From positions 1 to 26,599 of the IMG/VR virus record IMGVR_UViG_3300025131_000347: a stretch of 26,599 nucleotides of DNA; one strand, written 5' to 3'. This DNA comes from a virus. The notes beneath the pieces were generated by a model. It did no database searches, had not been told where the DNA came from, and saw only the letters and a program-made list of their open reading frames with translations. This document shows positions 15,458-21,574 of the stretch, one piece after another (position 1 is the first letter of the stretch; each line of letters opens with the position of its first letter). A program made the position numbers and the translations under genes.

Positions 15458-15679
15458 TTAGTTAATTTTTTCTAATTCTAAATCTCCTTTTTTATTTTCT
15501 ACATAATCCCAACATTCATCATTAGGAAAGATAATTGTTTTATTTTTATCTTTTTCTATGGAAGTAAAATATTCTCCACCTATTTCCTTAAAAGTATTTC
15601 CTTCACTATCTATTGATAATAACACTTCGTTATTTTGTGGCTGAGCTTTTAATAACTCAATAAGTTCTTTTATTTTCAT
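15458..15679 (-). CDS. Small phage protein, second gene of cassette-like array
   Basis: 73 residues: MKIKELIELLKAQPQNNEVL, LSIDSEGNTFKEIGGEYFTS, then an acidic C-terminus. The pattern of an N-terminal amphipathic helix followed by 'L...D.EGN.F..I' strands is familiar from small phage proteins of unknown function; I can name no activity. It is bracketed by arms at 15430-15439 and 15701-15710. The ribosome binding site AGAAAGGA with good spacing supports ATG 15679. It is probably transcribed from the promoter at 16071-16099. Confidence 0.7.
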   Translation of the reverse strand: MKIKELIELLKAQPQNNEVLLSIDSEGNTFKEIGGEYFTSIEKDKNKTIIFPNDECWDYVENKKGDLELEKIN

Positions 15680-15688
15680 ATACTTGTT

Positions 15689-15696
15689 TCCTTTCT
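15689..15696 (-). promoter_or_regulatory. Strong AGAAAGGA ribosome binding site, second cassette-like gene
   Basis: Minus-strand context ATATAGAAAGGAAACAAGTA, next to the arm GTTGAATGAG, sets the start at 15679. Confidence 0.8.
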
Positions 15697-15700
15697 ATAT

Positions 15701-15754
15701 CTCATTCAACTTTTAGAAAACTTTATTTATAAAGCTCTCTAAACTTTAAGTAGG
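15701..15754 (-). repeat. 54-bp palindromic spacer between cassette-like genes 1 and 2
   Basis: Arm CTCATTCAAC (15701-15710), core TTTTAGAAAACTTTAT / TTATAAAGCTCTCTAAA, arm AAACTTTAAGTAGG (15741-15754). As leftward RNA it folds end to end into a 26-position hairpin with 22 paired positions (four G-U), including an uninterrupted 15-bp inner stem next to a two-base mismatch. The arms pair better with their cross-gene partners at 15430-15439 and 15967-15980. Confidence 0.75.
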
Positions 15755-15770
15755 ATTTTTATTTAATTAT

Positions 15771-15944
15771 TTATTTACTATATTTTTCACAAGCTACTTT
15801 TTTAATTAAAGCTTGTAATTTTTCTACTGTTATTTTTACTTCTTCACTTGTTTTATCATTTGGTGTCCAACATAACCATTTTAAATAATCAGTATAATCT
15901 AACCACTTTTCTAAATATTCTTTTTTACTTATTTTAGTTTCCAT
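15771..15944 (-). CDS. 57-residue protein, first gene of cassette-like array
   Basis: Sequence METKISKKEYLEKWLDYTDY, then LKWLCWTPNDKTSEEVKITV and EKLQALIKKVACEKYSK. It is acidic-basic mixed, Trp/Tyr-rich at the N-terminus and helical at the C-terminus. No family recognised. The strong ribosome binding site AGAAAGGA at 15954-15961 and the consensus promoter upstream support it as a real first gene of the leftward transcript. It is bracketed by complementary arms 15741-15754 and 15967-15980 (13 of 14 positions). Confidence 0.7.
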   Translation of the reverse strand: METKISKKEYLEKWLDYTDYLKWLCWTPNDKTSEEVKITVEKLQALIKKVACEKYSK

Positions 15945-15953
15945 ATATTTATT

Positions 15954-15961
15954 TCCTTTCT
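15954..15961 (-). promoter_or_regulatory. Strong AGAAAGGA ribosome binding site, first cassette-like gene
   Basis: Minus-strand context AAGAAAGGAAATAAATATAT immediately before ATG 15944; nine bases separate AAAGGA from the ATG. Confidence 0.8.
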
Positions 15962-15966
15962 TAAAT

Positions 15967-16004
15967 CCTACTTAAGGTTTAGAAAACTTTATTTTTAAGT
16001 TCTC
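15967..16004 (-). repeat. Leading half-site of cassette-like array
   Basis: Arm CCTACTTAAGGTTT (15967-15980), then core TAGAAAACTTTATTTTTAAG and TTCTC. The leftward RNA keeps the inner hairpin (GAGAACTT / AAAGTTTTC). No second arm follows because there is no gene upstream; the promoter leader begins instead. Confidence 0.65.
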
Positions 16005-16070
16005 TTTTTTATAATTGTCAATGTTCTGCACCTTACCTATCCTTTCACCCTTGCTTGTATTTATATATAC

Positions 16071-16099
16071 ATTATATATTATATTAGAAAATAAGTCAA
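16071..16099 (-). promoter_or_regulatory. Consensus sigma-70-type promoter of cassette-like array
   Basis: On the minus strand -35 TTGACT (16094-16099) and perfect -10 TATAAT (16071-16076) are 17 bases apart. The expected start is near 16064, giving a roughly 120-base purine-rich leader before the 57-residue gene. Confidence 0.85.
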
Positions 16100-16131
16100 G
16101 CATCTAATTAGAAAATCTTGTAAAATAATAA

Positions 16132-16159
16132 GAATAACCCCATTTTATAAGGGTTATTC
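16132..16159 (-). terminator. Strong hairpin, best read as leftward terminator
   Basis: The perfect 9-bp stem GAATAACCC / GGGTTATTC has a 10-base loop. On the minus strand it is followed by TTATTATTTT, a fair T-tract; on the plus strand the T-tract is poor. It would insulate the promoter at 16071-16099 from leftward transcription entering from the right. A replication-origin hairpin is the alternative. Confidence 0.6.
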
Positions 16160-16233
16160 GTTAAAAATAGCTTTAATGTTTTTATACTATTTTAAGTAAT
16201 TAAATTATAAAAAATATAGTTTTTTCTAATGCC

Positions 16234-16242
16234 TGTGGATAA
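16234..16242 (-). promoter_or_regulatory. Perfect DnaA-box match
   Basis: The plus strand reads TGTGGATAA, the reverse complement of TTATCCACA. It sits in the longest intergenic stretch, beside very A+T-rich DNA (16160-16225) and a GC-rich inverted repeat (CTGGG...CCCAG, about 16249-16265). Only one box was seen, so an origin role is suggestive rather than shown. Confidence 0.5.
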
Positions 16243-16270
16243 CTTTTCCTGGGAGACCTCCCCAGAATAC

Positions 16271-16299
16271 TTGTAAAATAATTTTAGGTATGATAGAAT
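16271..16299 (+). promoter_or_regulatory. Rightward promoter 1 (extended -10)
   Basis: TTGTAA (16271-16276), 17-base spacer, TAGAAT (16294-16299) with TGA forming an extended -10. The predicted start falls at or next to the ATG at 16306. It resembles promoter 2 at 16772 over about 50 bases. Confidence 0.65.
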
Positions 16300-16305
16300 T
16301 AAGCT

Positions 16306-16461
16306 ATGATAAAAAAAATACTCCAACAATTAATTTATAAACTTTCAACAAAAAATCTTTGTAAAGATTCATCTGACCTGTTTCATTTTTTATCATTATT
16401 ATTTGGAACAGGTAATAAATTTGCTCATAAGCTAAAGTTTATAAATTGTTGGATGATTTAG
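16306..16461 (+). CDS. Possible leaderless 51-residue ORF inside structured region
   Basis: ATG 16306 opens 51 codons to TAG 16459-16461: MIKKILQQLIYKLSTKNLCK, DSSDLFHFLSLLFGTGNKFA, then HKLKFINCWMI. The ATG is about seven bases after the -10, so the mRNA would be essentially leaderless. No homology is recognised. The same DNA carries long inverted repeats, so the open frame may be incidental to a structured RNA. Codon third positions are A/T-rich like those of the neighbours, which does not discriminate. Confidence 0.35.
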   Translation: MIKKILQQLIYKLSTKNLCKDSSDLFHFLSLLFGTGNKFAHKLKFINCWMI

Positions 16462-16486
16462 ATGAATCTTTATAAGGGTTTTTTTT
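16306..16486 (+). ncRNA. Candidate structured RNA with pseudoknot potential
   Basis: Three pairings are visible. (a) 16323-16345 with 16434-16452: CCAAC plus AATTTATAAACTTT against AAAGTTTATAAATT plus GTTGG, 19 bp with a short bulge. (b) 16362-16374 TAAAGATTCATCT with AGATGAATCTTTA at 16460-16472, 13 bp perfect. (c) ACCTGTT 16376-16382 with AACAGGT 16407-16413. The order a-b-c-c'-a'-b' means (a) and (b) cross, forming a pseudoknot or two mutually exclusive states. Arm b also has a local rival AATCTTT (16354-16360). A run of eight T follows at 16479-16486. The fold was judged by eye, not computed. Confidence 0.45.
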
Positions 16487-16507
16487 ATTATTAAAAATAT
16501 ATTAACA

Positions 16508-16637
16508 GAACCTTGAATTGGGGAGAACAAGTAAAAAGCTCCATTAAATAAAAGTTTTGGTTCAGGTTCAAATGCGAAAGCTCGGAAAATGGTTTACTCT
16601 TTATCACCGAGCCATTTAATTTGCATCGGAGCCAAAA
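16508..16637. other. Second block of inverted repeats, no gene seen
   Basis: GAACCTTGAA (16508-16517) pairs with TTCAGGTTC (16561-16569) with one bulge. TTTTGGTTC (16555-16563) pairs with GAGCCAAAA (16629-16637). GCTCGG (16580-16585) pairs with CCGAGC (16607-16612), next to a CGAAAG tetraloop-like motif. AAATGG (16588-16593 region) could pair with CCATTT just after CCGAG. Several pairings exclude each other. No ORF of note on either strand. It may be RNA structure on either strand or protein-binding DNA. Confidence 0.4.
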
Positions 16638-16681
16638 AAATTATCAAAAGAATGGTATGGGGATACTTCATTACTTGATAA
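16634..16681 (-). terminator. Leftward rho-independent terminator-like hairpin
   Basis: Stem TTATCAA (16641-16647) / TTGATAA (16675-16681) has an inner stem GAA..GTAT, loop GGGG, ATAC TTC. The plus-strand A-run 16634-16640 becomes seven T after the hairpin on the minus strand. It would stop antisense transcription running leftward from the late operon region. 16682-16770 is A+T-rich with nothing else recognised. Confidence 0.5.
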
Positions 16682-16771
16682 ATAGTTAATATCATAATCG
16701 TTAATCAATTATCATTTATATATTAAATAGGTAAAAGAGAGCTTTTTGTTTTAAAAGTTGATTTGGAAAAC

Positions 16772-16800
16772 TTGTATAAAATTATTAGATGTGTTATAAT
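16772..16800 (+). promoter_or_regulatory. Rightward late-operon promoter 2 (extended -10)
   Basis: TTGTAT (16772-16777), 17-base spacer, perfect TATAAT (16795-16800) preceded by TGT (extended -10). It is the likely promoter of the ParB-methyltransferase/terminase/portal operon starting at 16884. The leader 16808-16883 holds an 8-codon ORF (ATG 16809, MVKISYLH) and no Shine-Dalgarno. Confidence 0.75.
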
Positions 16801-16883
16801 TACTAGGTATGGTAAAAATAAGTTACCTACATTAATTAAGTTTTAGCTAAATAAATATTATTTGGTAATTTTGCTTGTAGCCT

Positions 16884-18056
16884 ATGAAAAATATTAAACA
16901 AGTATCAATAAACAAAATAGTTCCTTATAAAAATAATGCTAAAAAGCATCTTAGAAAACAAATAGAACAAGTAGCAAATAGCATAAAAGAATTTGGTTTT
17001 AATCAACCAATAGTGGTAGATAAAAATAATATAATAATAGTTGGACATGGAAGATTAGAAGCAAGTAAATTATTAGAGCTAAAAGAAGTACCTGTATTAC
17101 AGATAGACTTATCAGAAGAACAAGCAAAAGCATACCGATTAGCCGATAATAAGCTGAATGAATCTGATTGGGATATAGATTTAGTTGTTGAGGAATTAAA
17201 AGAATTATCAGAACCTATGTTAGACCTTACTGGCTTTGATAAGGATTTGATACTAGAACCTGAAGAAAAAGACGATATTATACCTGAAGATGTACCTGCA
17301 CAGGCAGAATTAGGCGATATATACCAGCTGGGCAATCACAGAATAATGTGTGGTGATAGCACTAATGTAGAATCTGTAGAGCAGTTAATGGATGGTAAGA
17401 AAGCTGATATGAGTTTTACCAGTCCACCTTACAATGTAGGACACAACCTAGGATATGACGATAAGGATAGCAAGTATGTCAACAGTGATGATAATTTAGA
17501 TAACTATGTTGATTTGATTGTTAAAAGCACCACATTGTCATTGGAGCATTCAAAAGAAGTTTTTGTAAATATACAGTTAGTCGCTAACAACAAAAAAGAA
17601 GTATTGATTTGGTTAGCAGAGTTATCAGAAAGTTTTAAGGATATATTCTTTTGGAAGAAATTACAGGTAGAACCAGCTATGGCGAGTAATGTTGTAAACT
17701 CACAAGTGGAATTGATTGTATTATTTGGTAAGGATAACAATAGTCGTGCTTGGGGTAATAAGAAATGGAGAGGTAATTTTAGTAATAGCATTGAAACAAA
17801 GTCGGCAAGTGGCGAGAATAAGAATGCTAAAATACATAATGCAACATACCCAGTAGATTTACCATTAAAGTTTATTACACAGGGTTATGAAGAAAACAGT
17901 TTGATATTAGACTTATTTATAGGAACAGGAACGACACTAATAGCAGCAGAGAAAACAGGAAGGATATGCTATGGAATGGAACTAGACCCAAAGTATGTAG
18001 ATGTTATAATAAAAAGGTGGGAAGATTATACAGGAAATAAAGTTAAAAAATTATGA
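16884..18056 (+). CDS. ParB-like domain fused to DNA methyltransferase
   Basis: A 390-residue protein. Residues 1-95 are a ParB/Srx-type N-terminal domain (VSINKIVPYKNNAKKH, IKEFGFNQPIVVD, IIVGHGRLEASKLL at ~51-64, then AYRLADNKL). Residues ~145-385 are an amino-methyltransferase: motif IV TSPPYNVGHNLG at 179-190 and SAM motif DLFIGTGTTLIA at 343-354 followed by GMELDPKYVDV. The product is expected to be N6-adenine or N4-cytosine methylation, with the ParB domain aiding DNA binding or acting as a CTP- or nucleotide-handling module (family knowledge, not shown here). It is the first gene of the late operon, with an ATGA overlap to TerS, so phage DNA may be methylated as it is packaged (inference). 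No Shine-Dalgarno (TTGTAGCCTATG). Confidence 0.88.
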   Translation: MKNIKQVSINKIVPYKNNAKKHLRKQIEQVANSIKEFGFNQPIVVDKNNIIIVGHGRLEASKLLELKEVPVLQIDLSEEQAKAYRLADNKLNESDWDIDLVVEELKELSEPMLDLTGFDKDLILEPEEKDDIIPEDVPAQAELGDIYQLGNHRIMCGDSTNVESVEQLMDGKKADMSFTSPPYNVGHNLGYDDKDSKYVNSDDNLDNYVDLIVKSTTLSLEHSKEVFVNIQLVANNKKEVLIWLAELSESFKDIFFWKKLQVEPAMASNVVNSQVELIVLFGKDNNSRAWGNKKWRGNFSNSIETKSASGENKNAKIHNATYPVDLPLKFITQGYEENSLILDLFIGTGTTLIAAEKTGRICYGMELDPKYVDVIIKRWEDYTGNKVKKL

Positions 18057-18427
18057 AATTAGATGAAAACACTGTCAGAAAATTAGAACAAGCATTTGCT
18101 ATTGATTGCACAGTAACAGAAGCGTGTTTATTTGCTAACATTAGTAGAGATACATATTATAGATGGATAAAAGAAAATAAAAAATTATCTGACAAATTTG
18201 AAAGGTTGAGAGCAAGACCAATCCTTAAAGCAAGACAAGAAGTAGTTAAAGGATTAGTAAACTATCATAATTCTATGGATTACCTTAAAAGAAAAAGGAA
18301 ATTAGAATTTTCAGAAAGGTTAGAACACACTGGGGAAGATGGAAAAAATATTCAAATTATTTTAGCAAAAGAAGTACAAGAAAAATATGATTTTAACCAG
18401 AGCCCAGAAAATAATAGCAAAGGATAA
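18053..18427 (+). CDS. terS: Terminase small subunit-like DNA-binding protein
   Basis: A 124-residue protein. CTVTEACLFANISRDTYYRW (residues ~18-37) is a helix-turn-helix of the terminase-small or Mor-like type. It is followed by a helical oligomerisation region and LKARQEVVKGLVNY. The position directly before a clear large terminase, with a 41-base gene overlap, supports the assignment. Role: recognition of the packaging site and loading of TerL. Its start overlaps the stop of the ParB-methyltransferase (ATGA). Confidence 0.75.
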   Translation: MKLDENTVRKLEQAFAIDCTVTEACLFANISRDTYYRWIKENKKLSDKFERLRARPILKARQEVVKGLVNYHNSMDYLKRKRKLEFSERLEHTGEDGKNIQIILAKEVQEKYDFNQSPENNSKG

Positions 18428-19619
18428 ACACAGATTTAGAGTTATAAATTGTGGTAGAAGATTTGGGAAAACAACTCTTTCCATAGAGGAGATAAAAGGT
18501 AGAGCCCTTTATATCCCTTCAAGGATAGCTTATATAGCTCCCACTTATCCTCAAGCAAGAGATATTGCTTGGCAAATGTTAAAGAATGAATTAAAACCTA
18601 TTATAAAAAACATCAATGAGTCTAGATTAGAATTAGTAGTACATACACAATCAGGAAAAGAAGAATCAATAATCCAACTTAGAGGTTGGGAGAACATTGA
18701 ATCCTTAAGAGGACAAAGATTAGATTTCATAGTCATAGACGAAGTAGCTATGATGAGAAACTTCTGGTTAAACTGGGAAGAAATAATCAGACCAACCCTT
18801 ACTGATACTAAGGGAGATGTAATGTTTATATCTACTCCCAAAGGATTTAATCACTTCTATGACCTTTACAACAAAGAAGCTGAAGATAAAGATTATAAGA
18901 GTTTTCACTTTACTAGTTATGACAATCCTCATCTCCCAAAAGAAGAATTAGATAAAGCTAAAAAGGAATTACCTGAAGATAGATTTGCCCAGGAGTATAT
19001 GGCAGACTTTAGAAAGACTGAAGGACTTGTCTATAAAGAATTTAGCAGACTAAACCATACTTATACAAAGTTCTTGGTTAAAGAAATAAAAGATGTAATA
19101 ATAGGATTAGACTTTGGCTATACTAATCCTTCAGCAATAATAAAAATAGTAGTAGATAAAAATGATAACTTCTGGATTGAAGATGAATGGTATAAAAATA
19201 AACAAACCAACGAACAGATAGCCGAAATAGTAAATAGATTTGAACCGAATATAGTTTATCCTGACCCAGCTAGTCCTGATAGAATAGCAGAACTTGCTAC
19301 TAAGGGAATAAACATTAGAGATGTAAACAAAGGTAAAGATTCTGTCATCAATGGAATTAATAAAGTTAGGGAATTATTAAAAACCAATAGATTAAAAATA
19401 AATAAAAAATGTGTTAATACAATCTGGGAGTTTGAAAGTTATTGCTATCCTGATGACAGGAGAAAAAGAACTGAGAATGAAATTCCTTTGAAAGAGAATG
19501 ACCATGCTATGGATGCAATCAGATATGCCCTTATGAGTTATGTTCCTACCAGAACAAAACCTTTACCAATTAAACAATTTAAACCTGACTTTAAAAAGAT
19601 AAGTTATCTAAGATATTAA
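18387..19619 (+). CDS. terL: Terminase large subunit (packaging ATPase/nuclease)
   Basis: A 410-residue protein. Walker A is CGRRFGKTT (22-30), Walker B FIVIDE (114-119) and coupling motif MFISTPKG (146-153). The RNase-H-like nuclease acidic residues appear as IIGLDFGYT (Asp242), YPDPASPDR (Asp293) and NDHAMDAIRY (Asp372/376). All expected motifs are present, so it should be active. It powers translocation of DNA into the prohead through the portal encoded next and cuts concatemers. The start lies inside terS (41-base overlap), suggesting translational coupling. The C-terminus is short and basic. Confidence 0.95.
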   Translation: MILTRAQKIIAKDKHRFRVINCGRRFGKTTLSIEEIKGRALYIPSRIAYIAPTYPQARDIAWQMLKNELKPIIKNINESRLELVVHTQSGKEESIIQLRGWENIESLRGQRLDFIVIDEVAMMRNFWLNWEEIIRPTLTDTKGDVMFISTPKGFNHFYDLYNKEAEDKDYKSFHFTSYDNPHLPKEELDKAKKELPEDRFAQEYMADFRKTEGLVYKEFSRLNHTYTKFLVKEIKDVIIGLDFGYTNPSAIIKIVVDKNDNFWIEDEWYKNKQTNEQIAEIVNRFEPNIVYPDPASPDRIAELATKGINIRDVNKGKDSVINGINKVRELLKTNRLKINKKCVNTIWEFESYCYPDDRRKRTENEIPLKENDHAMDAIRYALMSYVPTRTKPLPIKQFKPDFKKISYLRY

Positions 19620-19623
19620 ATAT

Positions 19624-21561
19624 ATGTTATTAGACCTAAATTTAAGTAAAGAACGTTCCAAAGCTAGTTATAGTCCTGGAGCTGAAGAAAGAAATGCTAT
19701 CAAGTTTATCTTGGAACATTTTACAATTAGTAATGTAATAAGAGAATCTACCTATGAAGAATTTAATGGACTATCACTTATTGAACGTCAAAGAAAAGAC
19801 CAGAGGACTTTTAATGTTTATCAGGATACTCCTACTGGAGATAATTCTTGGAAGTCTAACGCAGTAAGACCTATTGAAAGAAATAGAATCATTAGTATTG
19901 CTGCTCATTTAGCAGGAACTTTAATATCTCCCAAGGTCTTTGCTCAGAATGATAATGATGAAGAAGATAAGGAAGCAGCTGACGTAATGAGAGATTTAAT
20001 GGAATGGAGAGGAGACCAAGCTGATTACTCTAAGACATTTCTTTATTCAGTTATAGGAGCTTTAGTTAATCCAGCAGTAATCGTTCATACCGAATATGCT
20101 AATGTTAATCGTAAAATAAAAGAAATCAAAGACAATGGCTCTTGGACTGAGAAAGAAATAACAGATGAAATCTTTAGTGGATTCCAAGATACCCTTGTTC
20201 CAGTGGATGAACTTTATATTGCTAATATCTATCAACAAGAAATTCAAAAGCAAGAGTTTTTAATCTGGAGAAGAATTCTAGATTATGGAACAGCTGAAGC
20301 TAAGTATGGAACTAAAGAAAACTTTGAATATATCAAACCAGGAGTTCAGAATCTTTTAGCAGGAGATTATATGTATGAGCAAGAAGATAAAGACTTGGAT
20401 AATAGACTTGTAGAAGAAATTATCTTTTACCATAGAGGAAAAGATTTACAATTAACTTTAGTAAATGGAGTTTTATTATGTAAACCAGACCAACCTAATC
20501 CACGTAAAGATAAGATGTATCCCTTTGCTAAAACAGGTTATGAAATAGTTGATGAAGGTCAATTCTTTTACTACAAGAGTTTAGCTAATAAACTAGCTAA
20601 TGATGGAGAAGTAGTAAATACTTTATACAGAATGATAATTGATGGAACATTCTTACAACTAATGCCACCTACTGCAATCTTTGGAGATGAAGAAGTAAAT
20701 TCAAATATAATAATGCCAGGAGTTATTACTTCCTTTGGTAAAGACACTAAGATGGAAAAGATAGATGTAGGTTCAAACTTGGGAACTGGATTAAATGTAT
20801 TACAGAAAGTAGAAAACTCTATATCTGAAAGTTCACAAGATATAATGCAGGCAGGTATGTCTTCTACTAAATCTGGAACAACAGCATTTGAAGTATCTAG
20901 ATTAGAACAGAATGCAAGAATTATGCTTGGGCTATTTGGACAGATGATTGGCTTTTTAGTAAAAGACTTAGGACAATTATTTTTAGATGACATCCTTCAA
21001 TTCATGACAGTAGGTGAAGTGGGAGATATAACAACTGAAGAAGGTATATTAAAGTTTAGAAACATTTTAATTCCAGAGAAAATGGTAGAAGGTAAAGCTG
21101 TTACTCGTACTATAGACTTTGATATGGAATTACCAGATGAAGTTACTGAAGAAGAAACTATGGAGATAAGTAAAAATATTATGAAAAGTGAAGGAGGGTT
21201 TGAAACTGATAAAGAAATATATAAAGTTAATCCAACCTTTTTTAGAAACTTAAAATATAAAGTAAGAGTAGCACCAGATGCTGCTACACCTCAAAGTGAT
21301 AATGTTAAAAAAGCATTAGCACTAGAGTTATATGATAGAGCAATAGCTAATCCTTTAGCTGACCAAGAAGCAATATTTAGAGACCTTTTACTTGGAAGTT
21401 ATGATTCAACAAGAAATGATACAGACAAATATATTAAAGAAAAGGAACAGCAACTAGATAAATTAATTGGAGCTAAACCTTCAATGTCAGATGCAATGAC
21501 ACCACCACCACGAAGAAGTCCAGTGGGAGCTGTATCTCAAGCAGAAAGATTAACAACATAA
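19624..21561 (+). CDS. Portal protein
   Basis: A 645-residue protein directly after TerL. Features: an N-terminal region with QDTPTGDNSWKSNAVRPIER, a central alternating helix/strand body, and SISESSQDIMQAGMSSTKSG (about 400-420) followed by FEVSRLEQNARIMLGLFGQM, a long helix as in the portal stem/crown. Such helices and 'S...A' motifs recur in large portal proteins of podovirus-type phages. The C-terminus is Pro-rich (MTPPPRRSPVGAV). Role: dodecameric vertex ring for packaging and head-tail joining. The assignment rests on size, order and motif resemblance. No Shine-Dalgarno. Confidence 0.85.
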   Translation: MLLDLNLSKERSKASYSPGAEERNAIKFILEHFTISNVIRESTYEEFNGLSLIERQRKDQRTFNVYQDTPTGDNSWKSNAVRPIERNRIISIAAHLAGTLISPKVFAQNDNDEEDKEAADVMRDLMEWRGDQADYSKTFLYSVIGALVNPAVIVHTEYANVNRKIKEIKDNGSWTEKEITDEIFSGFQDTLVPVDELYIANIYQQEIQKQEFLIWRRILDYGTAEAKYGTKENFEYIKPGVQNLLAGDYMYEQEDKDLDNRLVEEIIFYHRGKDLQLTLVNGVLLCKPDQPNPRKDKMYPFAKTGYEIVDEGQFFYYKSLANKLANDGEVVNTLYRMIIDGTFLQLMPPTAIFGDEEVNSNIIMPGVITSFGKDTKMEKIDVGSNLGTGLNVLQKVENSISESSQDIMQAGMSSTKSGTTAFEVSRLEQNARIMLGLFGQMIGFLVKDLGQLFLDDILQFMTVGEVGDITTEEGILKFRNILIPEKMVEGKAVTRTIDFDMELPDEVTEEETMEISKNIMKSEGGFETDKEIYKVNPTFFRNLKYKVRVAPDAATPQSDNVKKALALELYDRAIANPLADQEAIFRDLLLGSYDSTRNDTDKYIKEKEQQLDKLIGAKPSMSDAMTPPPRRSPVGAVSQAERLTT

Positions 21562-21574
21562 TAATAAAACACCT

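Noticed and set aside
14821-16004. Certain assignment as a classical integron
   Set aside because: No integrase in the window, only one of the three genes has full RYYYAAC/GTTRRRY arms, and the sites are short. Kept as a hypothesis only.
15972-16031. GTG-started 19-codon ORF in the leader of the first cassette-like gene
   Set aside because: AAAGGA lies at acceptable spacing, but the start is GTG, the frame is short and it overlaps the conserved half-site. Too weak to annotate.
16559-16634. tRNA-sized fold with GGTTC...GAGCC ends and a GGTTCAAAT segment
   Set aside because: It has no proper D-arm, anticodon arm or T-loop in the right places. The central 6-bp stem has a 21-base loop. Not a tRNA on either strand.
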